Part shown: positions 31,685-34,782 of the stretch, one piece after another
Position numbering within the stretch: position 1 is the first letter of the stretch
Layout of the letters: the number at the start of each line of letters is the position of its first letter
Assembly: GCF_003391055.1 (NCBI RefSeq)
Contig: NZ_QUAJ01000028.1
Location: 1 to 34,782 of the forward strand
DNA length: 34,782 nt
Origin: Psychrilyobacter piezotolerans
GTDB taxonomy: Bacteria; Fusobacteriota; Fusobacteriia; Fusobacteriales; Fusobacteriaceae
Direction of reading: 5' to 3'
Notes under the pieces: model-generated
What the model saw: the letters and a program-made list of their open reading frames with translations, nothing else
Told to the model about the DNA's origin: nothing
Databases searched by the model: none
Program-made: the position numbers and the translations under genes

Positions 31685-32806
31685 ATGAAAAAATTAATAT
31701 TTCTATTGATATTAACGAGTTTTTTATTGATAGGCTGCGGAAAAAAAGAAGAAACGTCGAAAAAAGACGTTCTGGGTATGAGCTGGGAAGAGATTGAAAA
31801 AAACGCTCATGGCCAGACTGTGTCTATAACCATGTGGGGGGGAAGTAAGGAGATTAATAAATATTATGATGAATTTATAGCTCCTAATCTGAAGAAAGAA
31901 TATAATATAACTTTAAAAAGAGTACCGGTTACGGATATCAGGCAGCCTCTGAATAAGTTGGTTGTAGAGAAAGAAGCCAATAAAGTAAATGGAAGTACCG
32001 ATGTTATCTGGCTCAATGGAGAAAATTTTAAATTTGCTAAAACTAACGGGATTTTACTGGGAGATATCAACTCCAAGCTTCCAAATATAGAGGGGGTCGA
32101 TCCAAATGCTCTTAGGAATGATTTTGGTGAGCCGGTAGACGGACTGGAAGCGCCTCTGGGACAGGCTAACTTTATAATGATAACGGAGATAAAAAATCCT
32201 CCTAAGACAGCAGCAGAATTAAGATCGTGGGTGATAAAAAACCCAGGAAGATTTACCTATTCCAATCCCAATGATTTTGTAGGGAATGCCTTCATAAGGA
32301 CACTGGCTGTAGATCTGTTGGGAAGAGATGATTTCACAGTGGAAGAGATGGGACCGGTATGGGACTACTTAAACGAAATAAAGCCCTATCTGTGGAGGGA
32401 AGGAAAAACTTATCCTGAATCTTCAGAAAAAAATCATGAATTGTTTGCCAGTGGAGAGGTTGATTTCACTATCAGCTATACTCCCAGTATCGTAGAAAAT
32501 AAAGTAGCTTTAGGAGAATTTCCCAAAGATACATATCCATATGTGATGAGTGTTGGGAGTTTCACAAACAATCATTATCTGACTATAGCTAAAAATACAC
32601 AAAATCCAGAAGCAGCTTTGGTTTTTATAAACTATATGATCTCAAATGACCCCCAGGAGGAGAAGATGAAGTCTTCGGTATGGGGAGACGGGGCAGTTAC
32701 AAAAAAATTAAAGGAAGAGTTGTTTTCACCTCAACTGGAGGAGTTGTCTCCAGAGGTAACGGAAGGGATAAAAGATGAATGGTATGAGAAAGTGGCAAAG
32801 GGTTAA
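31685..32806 (+). CDS. ABC transporter substrate-binding lipoprotein, YnjB-like
   Basis: A 373-residue exported lipoprotein: signal peptide with L-I-G-C (C18), then a periplasmic-binding fold with W-G-G-S-K-E-I-N-x-Y-x-D near residues 51-62, D-V-I-W-L-N-G-E-N-F (about 106-115) and P-x-T-A-A-E-L-x-x-W. This resembles E. coli YnjB, whose substrate is not established. The downstream permease gene begins inside its last codons (32 bp overlap). Neighbouring TVP38 and rhodanese genes match the companions of ynjB in E. coli. Confidence 0.8.
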   Translation: MKKLIFLLILTSFLLIGCGKKEETSKKDVLGMSWEEIEKNAHGQTVSITMWGGSKEINKYYDEFIAPNLKKEYNITLKRVPVTDIRQPLNKLVVEKEANKVNGSTDVIWLNGENFKFAKTNGILLGDINSKLPNIEGVDPNALRNDFGEPVDGLEAPLGQANFIMITEIKNPPKTAAELRSWVIKNPGRFTYSNPNDFVGNAFIRTLAVDLLGRDDFTVEEMGPVWDYLNEIKPYLWREGKTYPESSEKNHELFASGEVDFTISYTPSIVENKVALGEFPKDTYPYVMSVGSFTNNHYLTIAKNTQNPEAALVFINYMISNDPQEEKMKSSVWGDGAVTKKLKEELFSPQLEELSPEVTEGIKDEWYEKVAKG

Positions 32807-33650
32807 GGAACACCTGGGGATTCTGCCCAGTATCGTGGTGATGTCAGCCTTATTTTGGAGTGGAATACTGGAATCTTTTAAGCAGATATTTAATTATAAG
32901 CTGCTGGAAAAAATAATAAATAAGGGAGATTTTTTAAATTCTCTGGCTTATACAGCCAGACTGAGTCTGTGCTCTATAATTTTAGTAGGAATAATATCTC
33001 TTTTGGGAATATATATCCTCTATCTCCTCAGTACAGAGGTCGGTCCGGCAAAATTAAACGGGATAAAGATGTTTTTACTTTCGCCTATGTATATCCCCTA
33101 TCTTTTAGGAGGATATATGATGGCTATTTTAATTGGCCAGAGCGGAATTATCTCCACCCTGTGCCATAGATTGGGGTGGATTCATAAGATGACTGAATTC
33201 CCGGTTTTAGTCAATGAGAGTCATGGATATTCAATCATATTGACCTATGGATGGAAGGCCAGTCCCTTTGTGATCCTCATGGTCTATTCAACGATGATAA
33301 AGATAAACAATGAATGGCTGGATGTGGCCAAAGTGTACGGAGTAAATAGATATCATTTTTTTAAAGAGGTGGTATTTCCAATAATTTTCCCGATCTATCT
33401 CAGTTCATTATTTGTAGTATTTGCTCATATATTTGCTTCATTTGAGGTTCCGTATCTGCTGGGAGTAACCTACCCCAGAACTCTGCCGGTTTTAGCCTAT
33501 GAAAAATACGCAAGGAATAGTATAGCCAACAGGGGAGAGGTAATGGTAATAAACAGTATAATCATATTACTAACGGCCGGTATGGCACTGCTTATCTATA
33601 AATTGAATAAATCACTGGGAGAAAGGGTGGAATTAGAATTAGAAAAATAA
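32775..33650 (+). CDS. ABC transporter permease, N-terminal half of YnjC-like
   Basis: A 291-residue inner-membrane permease with six or seven helices and the cytoplasmic coupling motif E-W-L-D-V-A-K-V-Y-G-V-N-R-Y-H-F-F-K-E-V-V-F-P (about residues 176-198), split here by family convention as E-A-A-x3-G. It overlaps the binding-protein gene by 32 bp and the next permease by 13 bp. E. coli YnjC is, as I recall, one chain of about 511 residues holding both permease halves, so here the same unit seems split. Confidence 0.82.
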   Translation: MNGMRKWQRVKEHLGILPSIVVMSALFWSGILESFKQIFNYKLLEKIINKGDFLNSLAYTARLSLCSIILVGIISLLGIYILYLLSTEVGPAKLNGIKMFLLSPMYIPYLLGGYMMAILIGQSGIISTLCHRLGWIHKMTEFPVLVNESHGYSIILTYGWKASPFVILMVYSTMIKINNEWLDVAKVYGVNRYHFFKEVVFPIIFPIYLSSLFVVFAHIFASFEVPYLLGVTYPRTLPVLAYEKYARNSIANRGEVMVINSIIILLTAGMALLIYKLNKSLGERVELELEK

Positions 33651-34441
33651 TTATAATAGCAGGGCTGGTATTCATACTGGCAGTTTTATTCCCGTTTATT
33701 CCCCTGATTCTGGGGTCCATATCCAGCGGGTGGAGGTTTGGAGAGATACTGCCTCCTAATTATTCTATAGATGGATATGAGTATGTATTGAAAAACAGAT
33801 CCACATGGATTGGAATGGGGTATAATCTGTTCATTGCCTATACGGTGGCTGTAATCAATCTATTTCTGGCTATACCTGCAGCTAGATTTTTATTCAGAAA
33901 AAAAAGCCGATTCAAGGGGATCTATATGATAATTTTATTTGCTCCCCTGATAATTCCGTCCCTTTCATCTGTACTGGGGATCCATCGGAGTATGATAATC
34001 TACGGGTTAACAGATAATTTATTAGGAGTAATTTTAGTAAACATAATCCCCAGTTTTCCCTATGTACTTCTCAGTCTGTATGGGAGTTTCAAAGGATTTC
34101 CCAAAAGATTGGAAGAATCTGCACTTATTGACGGTGTCTTAAAATTTCAGATGTACAGGTATATTATCCTGCCCATACTGATCCCCGGGATATTAATCGG
34201 GTCAACAATATCCATATTGATATCTCTGTCGGAATATATTCTGACCCTTCTTATAGGAGGGGGGGAGATAATTACCCTGCCAATCCTTATGTTTCCATAT
34301 TTAAGCAGCGGGGATAAGATAGTCGGATCGGTCTATGCTATCCTATTTATCTTCTTTAATATAGCCGGGATTTTATTATTTGAGCTGGGAATAAGATCTG
34401 TATTGAAAAAAATTACAAAGGTAAAACTAATTGATAATTGA
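33638..34441 (+). CDS. ABC transporter permease, second half of YnjC-like, ATT start
   Basis: A 267-residue permease with about six helices. The coupling motif L-E-E-S-A-L-I-D-G-V-L-K-F-Q is near residues 162-175. The frame is open from 33611, and the first canonical start is the TTG at 33788, which would remove the first membrane helix. A normal N-terminus (x-R-K-I-I-I-I-A-G-L-V-F) begins at an ATT codon at 33638, 7 bases after AAAGGGTGG. Alternatives are a -1 slip at the AAAAA run before the upstream stop (33644-33650), giving a YnjC-like fusion, or a point mutation of ATG. Confidence 0.72.
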   Translation: MRKIIIIAGLVFILAVLFPFIPLILGSISSGWRFGEILPPNYSIDGYEYVLKNRSTWIGMGYNLFIAYTVAVINLFLAIPAARFLFRKKSRFKGIYMIILFAPLIIPSLSSVLGIHRSMIIYGLTDNLLGVILVNIIPSFPYVLLSLYGSFKGFPKRLEESALIDGVLKFQMYRYIILPILIPGILIGSTISILISLSEYILTLLIGGGEIITLPILMFPYLSSGDKIVGSVYAILFIFFNIAGILLFELGIRSVLKKITKVKLIDN

Positions 34442-34758
34442 AAATGAATAATTAAAATAAAAAGAAGAAAAAGACTAGTCACAAATAGCACAAATTAACA
34501 TGAACAAATTAATTTTTAAAATATTGGACACGAAGGCCACAAAGGAAAAAAGAGCTCACAAAGAGGACCTAAAACTTAGTGAGTTTTCAGATAGTATCTG
34601 CGTTTTATAGATTTTATAATAATTAGTGTAATTCGTGATAAAAGTTTAAAAATAAAAGGAGCATTCCTGTATAATAAAAAAGTAAATGGTTGAAAAAAAA
34701 AGATACCTCGATGTAAAATTAAGACGACTAAACCCTAATATTTTACGGAGGTATCCAC
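34442..34758. other. Non-coding region, probable left end of an insertion sequence
   Basis: No gene follows the second permease; in particular no ATPase. It holds an ATTGATAATTG stretch, GC-poor sequence with partly inverted CACAAATTAACATG and GTGTAATTCGTG segments, then the hairpin at 34703-34754. The right part is probably the non-coding end of the element whose reading frame starts at 34759. Confidence 0.5.
34703..34754 (+). promoter_or_regulatory. Hairpin enclosing the transposase ribosome site
   Basis: ATACCTC..GTAAAAT (34703-34717 region) pairs with ATTTTACGGAGGTAT (34740-34754) with one small bulge. The GGAGG ribosome site lies in the downstream arm, so translation could be damped, as is common for transposases. 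Confidence 0.6.
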
Positions 34759-34782
34759 ATGAAGTTTAACCAAAATAGCAAA
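34759..34782 (+). CDS. Start of a probable IS110-family transposase (partial)
   Basis: Only eight codons are visible before the window ends: M-K-F-N-Q-N-S-K. This N-terminus resembles IS110-family transposases of anaerobes as I remember them. GGAGG lies at 34748-34752. The assignment is tentative because so little is seen. Confidence 0.45.

Noticed and set aside
31753-31771. Fifth copy of the AACGTSACGTT palindrome
   Set aside because: The arms AACGTC/GACGTT are separated by seven bases, the spacing differs, and it lies inside a coding sequence.

Overview
The window is AT-rich bacterial DNA. Its gene content (QueDEC, AdhE, TM2, LrgAB, solo MoaC, a YjeM-type permease, a 2-hydroxyacyl-CoA-dehydratase-like pair, T-box and preQ1 leaders) suggests an obligate or facultative anaerobe, most likely of the Fusobacteriota (Ilyobacter/Propionigenium/Psychrilyobacter-like). 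That placement is an inference from protein style and gene order, not a database match.

Layout. 0-3.1 kb: a DUF1413 protein, a PadR regulator with an OFA-type MFS transporter behind a possible attenuator, and a lone cyclic-nucleotide-binding-domain protein. 3.2-5.2 kb: a T-box leader with Asn specifier AAC, then a DUF896 protein and asnS. 5.3-7.1 kb: a TM2 protein and a YjeM-like permease. 7.2-11.2 kb, minus strand: a preQ1-I-like riboswitch and terminator, then a double-cubane/2-hydroxyacyl-CoA-dehydratase-like protein, its ATP-driven activator, queD, queE and queC. 11.5-14.3 kb: a Na/Pi cotransporter, then lrgAB on the minus strand. 14.4-18.1 kb: moaC behind seven ATCAATT repeats, two copies of a structured repeat flanking a GNAT gene and a tRNA-like fragment, a MerR regulator with a textbook 19-bp-spacer promoter, an EamA transporter, and decayed marR-like DNA. 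18.5-22.2 kb: a YaiI-family gene and adhE. 22.4-25.2 kb: an opine-dehydrogenase-like gene translationally coupled to a B12-binding mutase-like enzyme.

25.3-34.4 kb resembles, as remembered, the E. coli ydjXYZ-ynjABCDEF locus: TVP38/TMEM64 membrane proteins, rhodaneses, an Fe-S protein, and a YnjB/YnjC-like ABC transporter. The strongest finding is here. The rhodanese lipoprotein at 28488-29432 is interrupted by one in-frame TGA exactly at the catalytic cysteine (x-T-M-G-I-R-S). Reading continues in frame for 41 codons through the rest of the domain. A hairpin whose loop begins GGU 18 nt after the TGA matches the geometry of bacterial SECIS elements, so the gene is very probably a selenoprotein. 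A 33-codon ORF at 27194 with its own promoter, two TGAs (UxU) and a SECIS-like hairpin may be a second, tiny one.

The same region holds a segmental duplication: the end of the Fe-S gene, the following TVP38 gene and its terminator occur twice. One TVP38 copy carries two rhodanese domains that lack a catalytic Cys; the other has lost both at short repeats. The second ABC permease appears to start at a rare ATT codon. The window ends at the first codons of what looks like an IS110-family transposase, before any transporter ATPase is seen.
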